Shown: piece by piece, positions 32,651 to 41,228 of the stretch
Layout of the letters: the number at the start of each line of letters is the position of its first letter
How positions within the stretch are numbered: the first letter of the stretch is position 1
From: Arthrobacter sp. H16F315
Lineage (GTDB): Bacteria > Actinomycetota > Actinomycetes > Actinomycetales > Micrococcaceae
NCBI RefSeq assembly: GCF_024124825.1
Contig: NZ_JAMXSS010000003.1
Location: forward strand, 1-46,242
DNA length: 46,242 bases
Direction of reading: 5' to 3'
Made by a program: the position numbers and the translations under genes
The notes under the pieces: model-generated
Told to the model about the DNA's origin: nothing
The model's input: only the letters and a program-made list of their open reading frames with translations
Databases searched by the model: none

Positions 32651-34009
32651 GTGCGAACTCTCCGTTCCCTTGCCCTGACCATCGTGGCCGGCACAGCCGC
32701 CCTGACCCTCGCCGCCTGCTCCGGCAGCACCCAGGCCAGCACCATAGCTGCCCAAATTCCTGAGCTGAAGTCCGACCAGCAGGTAGACATCACCTTTGAG
32801 AGCTACAACCTGGCGCAAGCCGGCGTGTGGACTGACACCGTCAAAGGCCTGATCGCGGACTTCGAAAAGGCCCACCCCAATATCCACGTCACCGCCCAGG
32901 CCCCGCAGGGCGGCGGGGCCGCCCTGTCGAACATCGTCAGCAGCGTCCAGACGCAGCTGCTGGCAGGCAAGGCCCCGGACGTCGCCCAGCTGACCTTCGA
33001 TTCGCTGGACTTCGCCGCCACCCAGCTCGGCGCGAACCCCATCAGCGACCTTGTGGGCCAGGACGCGGTTGATGCGCACCTCGACGGCGCACACCCCTTC
33101 CACGACAAAGCCAAGCACCTGGCCGACTGGAACGGCAAGACCTACGGCATCCCGTACGTCTTCTCCACCCCCGTCCTGTTCTACAACGCCACCCAGCTCC
33201 AGGCAGCCGGGCTCCCCGCCGACGTCGACCTTTCCACGTGGGACAAGGTGCTGACCGTGGCGAAGGCCGTCACGGCAAAAACCGGCAAGCCGTCGCTGGA
33301 CCTATCCTGCTCCGTCAAGGGCGGCAACTGGTGCATGCAGGGTGTCTTCAAGTCCAACGGCGCAGAGGTGCTCTCGGACGACCGCAAGACCATCGGTTTC
33401 GGCTCCGACGCCGCCGCGGACACCGTGTCCAAGCTCGCCGAGATGAACCGAGCCGGAGTCCTGCGCAACACGGACTCGTCCAGCATGTCTGAAGGCTTTG
33501 CCAAGGGCGAGACCGCCATGCAGATCACCTCATCGGCGCTGCAGGGCATGTTCATGGCCAGCTCGGCCAAGGCAGGCTGGACGCTCAAGGCTGCGGGAAT
33601 GCCTGGCTTCGGCGACAAGCCCTCGGTTCCCACCAACTCCGGCTCGGCCCTGTTCATCCTGGGCCAGGACCCGGCCAAGCAGCGGGCCTCCTGGGAGCTG
33701 ATCAAGTTCATGACCAGCGACCACGCCTACGAACAGATCTCCAGCAAGATCGGCTACCTCCCGCTGCGCACCTCGCTGACCCAGAAGGGCGGCGTACTGT
33801 ACGACTGGGCCCAGAAGAACCCGCTCCTGGCACCGAACCTGGCACAGCTTGACCGCCTCCAGCCCTGGGTGTCCTACCCCGGCAACAGCTACGTGCAGGT
33901 GGACGACATCCTGGCCACCGCCATCGAGGACGTCGTCTACTACGGCAAGGACGCCAAGGCCACCATGTCCGAGGCACAGCGCCGCGCCCAGGACCTCCTC
34001 CCCCGCTGA
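32651..34009 (+). CDS. Extracellular solute-binding lipoprotein (CUT1/UgpB-like)
   Basis: A 452-residue protein with a lipoprotein signal peptide (MRTLRSLALT..., lipobox LAAC, Cys23). The mature part has the family-1 binding-protein marks: DITFESYNL start, a GLIADFEKAHPNIHVT strand-helix, GIPYVFSTPVLFYN hinge and SALFILGQDPAKQRASWELI near the end. UgpB-type proteins bind glycerol-3-phosphate or glycerophosphodiesters, related ones bind sugars; ligand choice is inferred from the phosphatase neighbours. AAGGAAAACC precedes the GTG start. The spacer to the next gene holds GC-rich dyads (GCCGGCG, CCGGC) that could lower downstream expression. Confidence 0.85.
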   Translation: MRTLRSLALTIVAGTAALTLAACSGSTQASTIAAQIPELKSDQQVDITFESYNLAQAGVWTDTVKGLIADFEKAHPNIHVTAQAPQGGGAALSNIVSSVQTQLLAGKAPDVAQLTFDSLDFAATQLGANPISDLVGQDAVDAHLDGAHPFHDKAKHLADWNGKTYGIPYVFSTPVLFYNATQLQAAGLPADVDLSTWDKVLTVAKAVTAKTGKPSLDLSCSVKGGNWCMQGVFKSNGAEVLSDDRKTIGFGSDAAADTVSKLAEMNRAGVLRNTDSSSMSEGFAKGETAMQITSSALQGMFMASSAKAGWTLKAAGMPGFGDKPSVPTNSGSALFILGQDPAKQRASWELIKFMTSDHAYEQISSKIGYLPLRTSLTQKGGVLYDWAQKNPLLAPNLAQLDRLQPWVSYPGNSYVQVDDILATAIEDVVYYGKDAKATMSEAQRRAQDLLPR

Positions 34010-34076
34010 GCAACCGGGCCGGCCCCGTGTGCCGGCGTTTACCGGCCGCGTGCCGGCCCCTAGAAAGGAATTCCCT

Positions 34077-34910
34077 GTGACCACGACCACCGAGGCCGCT
34101 CTCCCCGGAACCGCAAACCACCCCATCGCAGTGGACGGTACCTACAACTTCCGCAGCACCGGCGGCTACGCCGCCGCCGGACGGACTGTCCGGGAGGGAA
34201 AACTGTTCCGCTCGGACGGGCTGCACCGCCTCACCGACGCCGGACGCGCCAGCCTCGCTGAACTGGGCATCCGCCTGGTGATCGACCTGCGCGACCGGAC
34301 CGAACTGGAGCAGTCGCCCAGCCTCCTCGAAGGGCTCGCCCTGGAATCGCGGCACAACGCCATCTTCGAGCAGGGCAAGGGCAAGGTCCCCGGCCTCACC
34401 CCGACCACGACGCTCCTGGACATCTACACGCTGATGATCGACGCGCACGCCGAGCGCCTGGCAGGAGCGGTCCGCTTGATCGCCGACTCCGGAACCGATC
34501 CCGTCCTTGTGCACTGCACCGCAGGCAAAGACCGGACCGGCGTCGTCATCGCCCTGGCCCTGCTGGCAGCCGGCGTCGACCGCGAACAGGTCGTCCGCGA
34601 CTACGCCGCCACCGGGGACAACCTGGCCGGCGAATGGACGGAGACCATGCTGGCCACCGTCGCCAACCACCCGGGCCTTGACACCGTCGGCGGGGACCTC
34701 CGCGAAATCATCTCCGCCAGCCCCGCCGCCGTCCTGGACGCCACCCTGGACTTCGTCCAAGGCAGCTACGGCAGCGTCGAAGGCCTGCTCAAGGCCCACG
34801 GCTTCAGCGACGACGACCTGGACCGCCTGAGGGCGGCCCTCACCATCCCGGGGGTCCCCGGGGAAGAAACCTCAGCCACCCAAACCCAGCACGAGGAGTA
34901 CGCACAATGA
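34077..34910 (+). CDS. Tyrosine-phosphatase-like phosphatase (Y_phosphatase3 type)
   Basis: A 277-residue protein with the Cys-x5-Arg loop HCTAGKDRTG (catalytic Cys and Arg), the general-acid region before it, and N-terminal YNFRSTGGYAAAGRTVREGK and LFRSDGLHRLT motifs typical of bacterial protein-tyrosine/serine phosphatase-like enzymes. Members act on phosphoproteins, phosphoinositides or inositol phosphates. No signal peptide, so it acts in the cytoplasm. The GTG at 34077 has AGAAAGGAATTCCC upstream. Being inside an uptake operon, it more likely dephosphorylates an imported metabolite than a protein; that is inference. It overlaps the next gene by ATGA. Confidence 0.8.
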   Translation: MTTTTEAALPGTANHPIAVDGTYNFRSTGGYAAAGRTVREGKLFRSDGLHRLTDAGRASLAELGIRLVIDLRDRTELEQSPSLLEGLALESRHNAIFEQGKGKVPGLTPTTTLLDIYTLMIDAHAERLAGAVRLIADSGTDPVLVHCTAGKDRTGVVIALALLAAGVDREQVVRDYAATGDNLAGEWTETMLATVANHPGLDTVGGDLREIISASPAAVLDATLDFVQGSYGSVEGLLKAHGFSDDDLDRLRAALTIPGVPGEETSATQTQHEEYAQ

Positions 34911-35863
34911 CGATCGAACCCCAGCACCCCGCCCCCGAACACTTCATCCTGCACATCAGCGACACCCACTTCGTCGCCGACAACGACCTCCTGCACGGCA
35001 GCGTCGACAGCGACGAGAACCTCCGCCAGCTGTTCCGCGACTTCGTCAAGGCCCAGGTCAAGCCCGAAGCCATCGTTTTCACCGGCGACCTCGCCGACAC
35101 CGGCCGGCCCGACGCCTACGTCCGCCTCCGCAACATCGTGGAACCGGTGGCCGACGAGCTGGGCGCCAAGATCATCTGGGTCATGGGCAACCACGACGAG
35201 CGCGCCGCTTTCCGCTCAGGCCTCCTGGACTCTGACGCCGGACAGGAATCAGTGGACATGGTCCACGACGTCAACGGCCTGCGCATCATCGCCCTCGACT
35301 CCACCGTTCCCGGCCTGCACCACGGCGAGATCTCGGACGAGCAGCTCGCCTGGCTCTCCGACGTGCTGGCCACGCCGGCACCGCACGGCACCCTGATCGC
35401 GCTGCACCACCCGCCGGTCCCCAGCCCGCTGGAGATCATGGCCATGGTGGAACTGCGCGAGCAGAGCCGTTTCGAGAAGGTTATCGAAGGCACCGACGTG
35501 CGCGGCATCCTTGCAGGCCACCTGCACTACTCCACCTTCTCCAGCTTCGCCGGGGTTCCTGTCTCGGTCGCGTCGGCCACCTGCTACACCCAGGACCTCA
35601 ACGTTCCCCGCGACACGATGCGCGGCCAGAACGGCGCCCAGGCCTTCAACCTCGTCCACGTCTACCACGACCGGCTGCTCAACTCCGTGGTCCCGATCGG
35701 TGAGTTCTCCACCGTGTACAGCGTCTCTGCCGAGCAGATGGCCGCTTACCAGAAGATGTCCCTGGAAGAGGTCACCGACGCCATGCGGACGGACTACGCA
35801 CCCGACGCCGAGGCTTCCAATAACATCGCCGCCGAAGGCGAGCTCGCCGGGACTGCCCGCTAG
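34907..35863 (+). CDS. CpdA/GpdQ-like metallophosphoesterase 1
   Basis: A 318-residue cytoplasmic protein with the complete binuclear metal set: ISDTHF (D-x-H), FTGDLADTG, MGNHDE, LHHPP and GHLHYS. This is the class III cyclic-nucleotide phosphodiesterase/glycerophosphodiesterase fold (CpdA, GpdQ). The tail of about 40 residues beyond the fold is polar. It would hydrolyse a phosphodiester into an alcohol and a phosphomonoester. Start overlaps the phosphatase stop. Which substrate it prefers cannot be read from sequence. Confidence 0.85.
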   Translation: MTIEPQHPAPEHFILHISDTHFVADNDLLHGSVDSDENLRQLFRDFVKAQVKPEAIVFTGDLADTGRPDAYVRLRNIVEPVADELGAKIIWVMGNHDERAAFRSGLLDSDAGQESVDMVHDVNGLRIIALDSTVPGLHHGEISDEQLAWLSDVLATPAPHGTLIALHHPPVPSPLEIMAMVELREQSRFEKVIEGTDVRGILAGHLHYSTFSSFAGVPVSVASATCYTQDLNVPRDTMRGQNGAQAFNLVHVYHDRLLNSVVPIGEFSTVYSVSAEQMAAYQKMSLEEVTDAMRTDYAPDAEASNNIAAEGELAGTAR

Positions 35864-35892
35864 AACGGGCCCTCACGGAAGCCAAGAAAACA

Positions 35893-36849
35893 ATGTTCAT
35901 TGAAACCTCCGGGCCGGCAGCTGGCGTCGCCGCTGCCGGTCCGGCCGGCCGCCCGCATCGCGGCCGCGCCGCCCGCCGTTCGTGGAACCCCTATTTCTAC
36001 ATTCTGCCGGCCGTCGTCCTACTGCTTGTCTGGACGTACTGGCCGCTGGGCCAGACTGTCAACCTGTCGTTCTACGACTGGAACCTGATCCCCACCAAGC
36101 CCAAGCAGTACGTGGACGTGCAGAAGTACGCGAAAGTGCTGAGCCTGCCCGAACTCCATCAGGCCCTGCTCAACACCGGGCTGTACATCCTGGCGTTCCT
36201 GGCCATTTCCGTGGCCCTGCCGCTGGTGTTCGCGCTGCTCTCGCGGAAAGTCCAGGGCCGCGCGCGCACCGCGTACCAGGCGTTGATTTTCGTGCCGTTC
36301 CTGATCACCCCGGTTGCTACCAGCGCCATCTGGCGGTGGCTCTTCGCACCCGAAGGCGGCACCATCCCCGCGATCGCGGCCACCCTTGGCTCGCCGATGG
36401 GCAACGTGTTCCGCGACCCGGACGGCTCCATGATCGCCGTGATCGTGATCGTGGGCTGGCAGATGCTTGGCTTCGGCGTCCTGGTGGTCTCGGCCGGCCT
36501 GGCGGGCATCAGCCCCGACTACGCCGCGGCGGCCTCCATCGACGGCGCCAGCGGACGGCAGATCACCTGGCGGATCATCCTCCCCCTGCTCTCCCCCAGC
36601 CTGGTGTTCCTGTCGCTCATGACCATCCTGCTCTCCGCCCAATGGACCTATCCGATCATCGACCTCGTCACCCAGGGCGGACCGGGCAATTCGTCCACCA
36701 ACATCTACTACCTGCTGTACCAGTTCGGCTTCCGGAACTTCGACGCCGGCTTGTCGTCCGCAGCCGGAACGCTCTTCTTCCTCGGGTTCGGGCTGATCGC
36801 CCTGGTCTTTGTGGAACTCTCAGAGCGCCTCAGCTTCTACGACAACTAG
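35893..36849 (+). CDS. ABC transporter permease, UgpA/MalF type
   Basis: A 318-residue protein with six membrane helices (first at about 36-56, PYFYILPAVVLLLVWTYWPL). The cytoplasmic EAA-like loop DYAAAASIDGASGRQITWRI contacts the ATPase. The MalF-type VTQGGPGNSSTNIYYLLYQF segment is present. ATG 35893 is 29 bases after the phosphodiesterase stop; the ribosome-binding site GGAAG is a little distant. Pairs with the next gene. A 676-codon frame on the same strand overlaps both permeases and is a high-GC shadow. Confidence 0.85.
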   Translation: MFIETSGPAAGVAAAGPAGRPHRGRAARRSWNPYFYILPAVVLLLVWTYWPLGQTVNLSFYDWNLIPTKPKQYVDVQKYAKVLSLPELHQALLNTGLYILAFLAISVALPLVFALLSRKVQGRARTAYQALIFVPFLITPVATSAIWRWLFAPEGGTIPAIAATLGSPMGNVFRDPDGSMIAVIVIVGWQMLGFGVLVVSAGLAGISPDYAAAASIDGASGRQITWRIILPLLSPSLVFLSLMTILLSAQWTYPIIDLVTQGGPGNSSTNIYYLLYQFGFRNFDAGLSSAAGTLFFLGFGLIALVFVELSERLSFYDN

Positions 36850-36861
36850 GAAGGGACCACG

Positions 36862-37782
36862 TTGGCCTTCATTACCATTGCCCCGCCGGCCCAGCCCGGC
36901 CCTGTGGGCGCCGCCTCGTCCTCCGGCGCCGACGCACCCGAGAAAAGCACGACGGCGACCCGTCGCCTCACGCGCTGGGCCGCCTGGTCCGTCGTCCCCA
37001 GCCACGCCCTCCTGATCGTGTTGGCCCTGGCGTCCATCTTCCCGGTCTACTGGATGTTCGTCACGGCCTTCCGGCCGGCGTCGGACGCCCTGTCCACGAA
37101 CCCCCTGCCGGGTCCTTTGAGCCTGGAGAACTTCCAGTACGTGCTGAGTACCATTCCCATCGCGGGCATGCTGGCCAACACCTTCGGCATGTCCCTGGTG
37201 CTGGCCGGGGCGCAGCTGCTGGTGGCGATCTTGGCCTCCTACGGCTTCGCCCGCTGGGACTTCACAGGAAAGAAGGCGCTCTACCTGTTGTTCGTGGGCT
37301 CCTGGCTGGTGCCGTTCCAGGTGACCATGATCCCGAACTACCTGCTGGTCTCCCAGATGGGTCTGCTCAACACCATCACCGGCGTGGTCCTGCCGCAGCT
37401 GTGCTCCGCGTTTGCGGTGATGATGCTCCGCCAGCACCTCGAAGCGTTCCCCAAGGACCTGCTGGATGCCAGCCAGATGGACGGGCGGTCGTCGTGGCGG
37501 ACCCTCTGGGAAGTGGTGGTTCCGAACCTCCGGCCGGCACTCGCCGCCCTGGGAATCATGCTGTTCATCAGCGCCTGGAACGAGTACCTGTGGCCGTCAC
37601 TGATCATGCAGAAATCCGATGCCCTCATCCAGGTGGGCATCCGCGGTTTCCTCGGTGCCGAGGGGAACAACTGGGGCGCCATCATGGCCGCGTCAGCCTT
37701 GGCCTGCCTGCCGATCTTCCTGATCTACATCTTCCTGCAGCGCTACGTGGTGGACGCGTTCGTACGGTCGGGACTGAAATAA
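36862..37782 (+). CDS. ABC transporter permease, UgpE/MalG type
   Basis: A 306-residue protein with six membrane helices (first at about 44-68, SHALLIVLALASIFPVYWMF). The EAA loop is LLDASQMDGRSSWRTLWEVV. The N-terminal 40 residues are Ala/Pro/Ser-rich. The TTG start at 36862 has AAGGGACC upstream. Together with 31471-32595, 32651-34009 and 35893-36849 it makes a complete importer. Confidence 0.85.
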   Translation: MAFITIAPPAQPGPVGAASSSGADAPEKSTTATRRLTRWAAWSVVPSHALLIVLALASIFPVYWMFVTAFRPASDALSTNPLPGPLSLENFQYVLSTIPIAGMLANTFGMSLVLAGAQLLVAILASYGFARWDFTGKKALYLLFVGSWLVPFQVTMIPNYLLVSQMGLLNTITGVVLPQLCSAFAVMMLRQHLEAFPKDLLDASQMDGRSSWRTLWEVVVPNLRPALAALGIMLFISAWNEYLWPSLIMQKSDALIQVGIRGFLGAEGNNWGAIMAASALACLPIFLIYIFLQRYVVDAFVRSGLK

Positions 37783-37956
37783 GGGCCGATGCCGTCTTCG
37801 TTGCGCGTTTGCATCCGGGCTGTCTGCGACCGCCAGCGGACCGGCTGCCTGCGATCCCGGCCATCAGCCCCCACCTTCCATCGGCGTCGCCAACGCCTTC
37901 GTGTTGTCCGGCAGTAAGTGCCGCGACCGACTCCTACCCAACAGATAAGGAACACC

Positions 37957-38796
37957 ATGAAAATTGTCCAGATCACCGACACGCACCTCTCCCACCTCGG
38001 CGGTGTCTCTAACGAGAACTTCCAGCAGCTCGCGCGATTCATCAACGACCAACTCCGCCCGGACGTCGTCGTCCACAGCGGCGACATCCTCATCCTCAAC
38101 CCCGACAACGACGCGGACCGGGCTGCGGCGAAGCAGGCGCTGAACCTCATCGACGCGCCTCTGTATGTTGTGCCCGGCAACCACGATGTCGGTGAACCCG
38201 GCGAACACCCGTGGGCCGGAATAGCCGCAACAAGCGCCCGCACCAAGGCCCACATCGATGCGTTCGGCCCGGACAGCTGGGTTCACATCGTCGGCGACTA
38301 CGCGATCGTTGGTTTCAACAGTGAGATCATCGGCGCCGGCATCCCCGAGGAGCAGGAGCAGTGGCAATGGCTGGACACCGTCCCGGAGAAGGTCGCGGGC
38401 CGCCCCACCCTCGTGTTCTGCCACAAGCCACTTTGGCAGCCCACCATTGAAGAGCCCGTGCACACCCTGAACATCCCCGCCCAATTCACGGAGCGGCTAC
38501 TCGGCGTCTTCAACCAGGTTCCGGTGAAGGCCTACGGCAGCGGTCACGTCCACATTTACGCGCAGGGCAAACACGCTGACGCGCTGACCATCTCAGCGCC
38601 CTCCACCGCCTTCCTCGCCAAAGGCGCGATAGACCTTCCCGTACTCGAGCAACTCGGCGTCGTCGAGTACATCTGCGAGAACGGGAACGTGGAAGCGTAC
38701 TTCCGCTCCATCCCGACCCTCGTCGAGGGCGACCCACGCGAGATCCCGGAATTCAACGCCGCGCTGGCAGAACTCGGCATCACCCTCGAGGTATAA
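37957..38796 (+). CDS. CpdA-like metallophosphoesterase 2
   Basis: A 279-residue cytoplasmic protein with ITDTHLS, HSGDIL, VPGNHD, CHKPLW and GHVHIY, the full metal-ligand set. It is only distantly related to the enzyme at 34907, so it is not a recent duplicate and probably has another substrate or a later step. GATAAGGAACACC precedes ATG 37957. The 174 bases between it and the permease hold no gene. A 20-bp perfect hairpin closes the operon after it. Confidence 0.85.
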   Translation: MKIVQITDTHLSHLGGVSNENFQQLARFINDQLRPDVVVHSGDILILNPDNDADRAAAKQALNLIDAPLYVVPGNHDVGEPGEHPWAGIAATSARTKAHIDAFGPDSWVHIVGDYAIVGFNSEIIGAGIPEEQEQWQWLDTVPEKVAGRPTLVFCHKPLWQPTIEEPVHTLNIPAQFTERLLGVFNQVPVKAYGSGHVHIYAQGKHADALTISAPSTAFLAKGAIDLPVLEQLGVVEYICENGNVEAYFRSIPTLVEGDPREIPEFNAALAELGITLEV

Positions 38797-38963
38797 GACG
38801 CGGCGCGCCAACGGCGCCATGACGGAAACGATCGCGGGCGTGGATCGGGCCTGCCATCGGCTGACGACATTGACGGTGCCATCGTCGGCTAAGTTTGCGG
38901 GTCCGCTCCCCGTCCCAGTGGACTTCGGAACATCCGCCAAGGATCCTGAGCGCGCGGTTGCGC

Positions 38964-39007
38964 CAGCACGTTTCCCCTGCCCGGGTACGGGCAGGGGAAA
39001 CGTGCTG
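38964..39007 (+). terminator. Very strong hairpin terminator of the transport operon
   Basis: A perfect 20-bp stem (begins CAGCACGTTTCCCCTG, ends CAGGGGAAACGTGCTG) with a GGTA loop, followed by TTAAA. It lies about 170 bases after the last operon gene; 38797-38963 shows no convincing gene. Confidence 0.8.
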
Positions 39008-39027
39008 TTAAACCGCTAACGACTGTT

Positions 39028-39273
39028 CTAGACGGTCTTTAGTGGTTTCCCTGCTGTGTAGTACTTGCTGGCCCACATGTAAGAGCGGAAAATTGGCGCC
39101 GGGGTCGGTCCGTAAGTGGATCCGCGCCTGAACTCGTAACGGACTGCTAGTTTTTTCGCGGCGATGGCTGCTTCATCGGCCGCCTTCTTCGCTGCGACAT
39201 ACGTCATCCCTTCCGGCCAAGATGAGTTTGGCTTCCATCGATAAGACTTCGCCCCCACAGAGTCTGAGCCCAC
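39028..39273 (-). CDS. Small hypothetical protein, uncertain
   Basis: An 81-residue frame from GTG 39273, or 59 residues from ATG 39207 (MTYVAAKKAADEAAIAAKK). It has an alanine/lysine-rich helix followed by an aromatic basic stretch (YEFRRGSTYGPTPAP, IFRSYMWASKYY). The composition looks protein-like and it fills an otherwise empty interval, but neither start has a clear ribosome-binding site and the GTG start abuts motif copy D. Function unknown. Confidence 0.35.
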   Translation of the reverse strand: MGSDSVGAKSYRWKPNSSWPEGMTYVAAKKAADEAAIAAKKLAVRYEFRRGSTYGPTPAPIFRSYMWASKYYTAGKPLKTV

Positions 39274-39283
39274 GCAAGCGACC

Positions 39284-39329
39284 GTCCCACTTCCTTAGAA
39301 CCGGAACACCCCCGGTGGGACACTCCCCC
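39284..39329 (+). repeat. CCACTTCC module-boundary motif, copy D
   Basis: GTCCCACTTCCTTAGAAC, then CGGAACAC and GGTGGGACAC boxes and CCCCC. It is in the same orientation as copy C, 11.2 kb away; the SDR pair, RpiR and transport operon lie between. It is about 110 bases upstream of the resolvase gene. Confidence 0.65.
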
Positions 39330-39425
39330 GCGGATCCTGATCCACGGAACGGCGCGTCATCTGACTGTCCCGGAATTCAATCCACAACGCCCGCCACAAT
39401 CGCCCGTCACGGGAGCGAATTTCGG

Positions 39426-39431
39426 TACGGT
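39426..39431 (+). promoter_or_regulatory. -10 box for leaderless resolvase gene
   Basis: TACGGT, six bases, then ATG 39438, and no Shine-Dalgarno sequence. The -35 region is not recognisable. Confidence 0.4.
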
Positions 39432-39437
39432 GCACGA

Positions 39438-40010
39438 ATGCATATCGGGTACGCGAGGGTTTCATCGACCAAGCAGGACGTAACACGGCAGCTGGACGCC
39501 CTGGCGGCCGCTGGCATTGCAAGTGAGCACATCTACGTGGATAAGAAATCAGGGGCCACACGGGACCGGCCAGGGCTCCACGAAGCATTACGTCAAGCAC
39601 GGCCCGGAGACGTGATCGTAGTTCACACTCTGGACAGGCTGGGCCGTACAGTCCGGGACACCCTGAACCTGGTCCACGAGCTGAGAGAACGCGGCGTCGG
39701 AATCCGGACTCTCGCTGATCCCCTGGGCATAGACACGTCCAACCCGGACAGCCCCATGGCGCAGTTGGCCGTGATCATGCTGGCACTGTTCGCGGAGATG
39801 GAACGCACCTACGCCACCGAACGCGCTTCCCACGCCCGGGCCGTAGCCGCGGCCCACGGCCGCCACACCGGACGCCCTTCCGTTGTGGATCCTGACAAGC
39901 TTGAACATGCCTTGATGCTCCGGGATAAGGGGGTCCCCATGCGGGAGATTGTCATTAAGACGGGGTTGAAACGCACGACCTTGTACAGGCACTTGCCGCC
40001 CCGCATCTGA
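39438..40010 (+). CDS. Serine recombinase, resolvase/invertase family
   Basis: A 190-residue protein. N-terminal catalytic domain: IGYARVSSTKQD (active-site Ser in the RVSS motif), HTLDRLGRTVRD (the DRLGR arginine motif), MAQLAVIMLALFAEMER (E-helix). The C-terminal helix-turn-helix is VPMREIVIKTGLKRTTLYRH. The length is that of Tn3-type resolvases and Hin-like invertases. It could resolve plasmid multimers or invert DNA. The ATG at 39438 is chosen over the open frame from 39222, which runs through motif D. No paired res-like site is evident beyond that motif. Confidence 0.85.
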   Translation: MHIGYARVSSTKQDVTRQLDALAAAGIASEHIYVDKKSGATRDRPGLHEALRQARPGDVIVVHTLDRLGRTVRDTLNLVHELRERGVGIRTLADPLGIDTSNPDSPMAQLAVIMLALFAEMERTYATERASHARAVAAAHGRHTGRPSVVDPDKLEHALMLRDKGVPMREIVIKTGLKRTTLYRHLPPRI

Positions 40011-40037
40011 TCCCGTTTGATAGCGCCCTTATGGCAG

Positions 40038-40751
40038 CTACCAGATGACTTCACCAGCTACATATCCACGAAGCACCAGTCTTATTGCGGTCCTTTCGTT
40101 GGCTCGACACCAATAGCGGTACCGGTTGTCCTGGACGGTGATCCAAGTTCCCTGGCCATCCTCTTCGCGCGAGTCGAACATCCTTAGCAGGGCCCTCGAT
40201 CCCACCTCTGGTAGAAGCATCTTCAGTCCGGACTCGTGATCATCCCACTCCGTGAAGGACCTAACGTCGGATTTGGGGGCCGTGTCAAGGCGAAACCAAC
40301 GCACGCTCGTCGGCGCACCGTACTGCGGGTCGGCAAGGTCATACATTGCATGCCCTCGTGCGAGCTTGGTTATGACTGCCGAAAGGCTCTCTGCACTCGG
40401 ACCTGAATTCCACGTGGTGTCAATCGACGAGAGCGCAACTTCAAGCCTTTCAGCTAGGCGGAGGTTAGCGGTGATAGCCCTGCGGACGCCCTCCCGCTCG
40501 ATGAGTGCAGGATCGACCGCGCCGACAAGGGCGCTATCGAGCAGGCATGCGACGTACAGCTCGTCGGCTGAGGTTCCGTTGTTGCATCGGAAACAGGAAT
40601 AGACAGTCGCGAGGTTCAGTGGGTATGGCCGGTCTAGGAAAGTTCTTGCAGGAACGTGCTCAACGGTCCTTGTGCTTTGGGATAGAGGCGTGCCGCAGGA
40701 GTAGCACCATTCCTCGAGCCTCAAGTCCGCGAAAGGTGTCTGTTGCCGCAT
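40038..40751 (-). CDS. HNH-like endonuclease-fold protein of the restriction island
   Basis: A 237-residue protein. Two zinc-binding pairs, CYSC at 16-19 and CFRC at 53-56, bracket VEHVPARTFL (H32 is the candidate catalytic His), and CNNGTSADE follows: the HNH/treble-clef arrangement. The C-terminal 150 residues are an additional domain without a known motif. It lies 14 bases behind the Vsr gene, so it is probably part of the restriction operon. It may be an extra nuclease or a methylation-dependent one; the name is by fold only. Confidence 0.6.
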   Translation of the reverse strand: MRQQTPFADLRLEEWCYSCGTPLSQSTRTVEHVPARTFLDRPYPLNLATVYSCFRCNNGTSADELYVACLLDSALVGAVDPALIEREGVRRAITANLRLAERLEVALSSIDTTWNSGPSAESLSAVITKLARGHAMYDLADPQYGAPTSVRWFRLDTAPKSDVRSFTEWDDHESGLKMLLPEVGSRALLRMFDSREEDGQGTWITVQDNRYRYWCRANERTAIRLVLRGYVAGEVIW

Positions 40752-40764
40752 TATGAGGTCCTAT

Positions 40765-41187
40765 TCATGGAATGCGGACGCTGTTGATGGTTTCCTCGAT
40801 GCGCTCCGCTATCGTGCCAGTATCCTCATGACTCCAGAACCGAAGGACGGTCCAGCCTTCCGTCTGAAGCATTTTTGTGGTTTCGATGTCTCGAAAACGG
40901 TTGCGTTCCAATTTGGCCACCCAGTACTCCGCGTTTGCGCCGGGAGCGCGATAGTGGGACGGGCAACCGTGCCAGAAACAGCCATCGATGAAAACTGCAA
41001 CCTTAGATCGTGAGAAAACTAGATCTGCGGTACGCCTCAACGCTGGTATTGGCCGTTGACTAACTCGATATCGGAACCCTCTGGAATGAAGAATCTTACG
41101 CACGGCCACCTCGGGCTTGGTATCCCTTGATCGGTTGCCCTGCATTGCTTTCCTGATCGCAGGACTTGTGGCCCAAGATGGCTCCAT
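40765..41187 (-). CDS. vsr: Very short patch repair endonuclease
   Basis: A 140-residue protein from ATG 41187. MQGNRSRDTKPEVAVRKILH opens the family; ADLVFSRSKVAVFIDGCFWH then GCP contain the catalytic Asp and the zinc-binding FWHGC motif, and WTVLRFWSHE closes the fold. Vsr nicks T:G mismatches that arise by deamination of 5-methylcytosine, so it accompanies the cytosine-5 methyltransferase encoded upstream. A TAGATT box seven bases before the ATG and no Shine-Dalgarno suggest a leaderless message. An upstream start at 41220 is possible but has no better support. Confidence 0.9.
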   Translation of the reverse strand: MEPSWATSPAIRKAMQGNRSRDTKPEVAVRKILHSRGFRYRVSQRPIPALRRTADLVFSRSKVAVFIDGCFWHGCPSHYRAPGANAEYWVAKLERNRFRDIETTKMLQTEGWTVLRFWSHEDTGTIAERIEETINSVRIP

Positions 41188-41228
41188 AGTGCCCAATCTA
41201 CGCCGTAAGTGGCCCCTCAAAGCGGTTG

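Noticed and set aside
35982..38012. 676-codon open frame on the plus strand
   Set aside because: It overlaps both permease genes, which have clear family motifs; the frame is arginine- and proline-rich, typical of a high-GC shadow.
39284..39437. Full resolvase res site with three subsites
   Set aside because: Only one copy of the 46-bp motif lies there and no 12-bp dyads spaced like res I-III can be made out.
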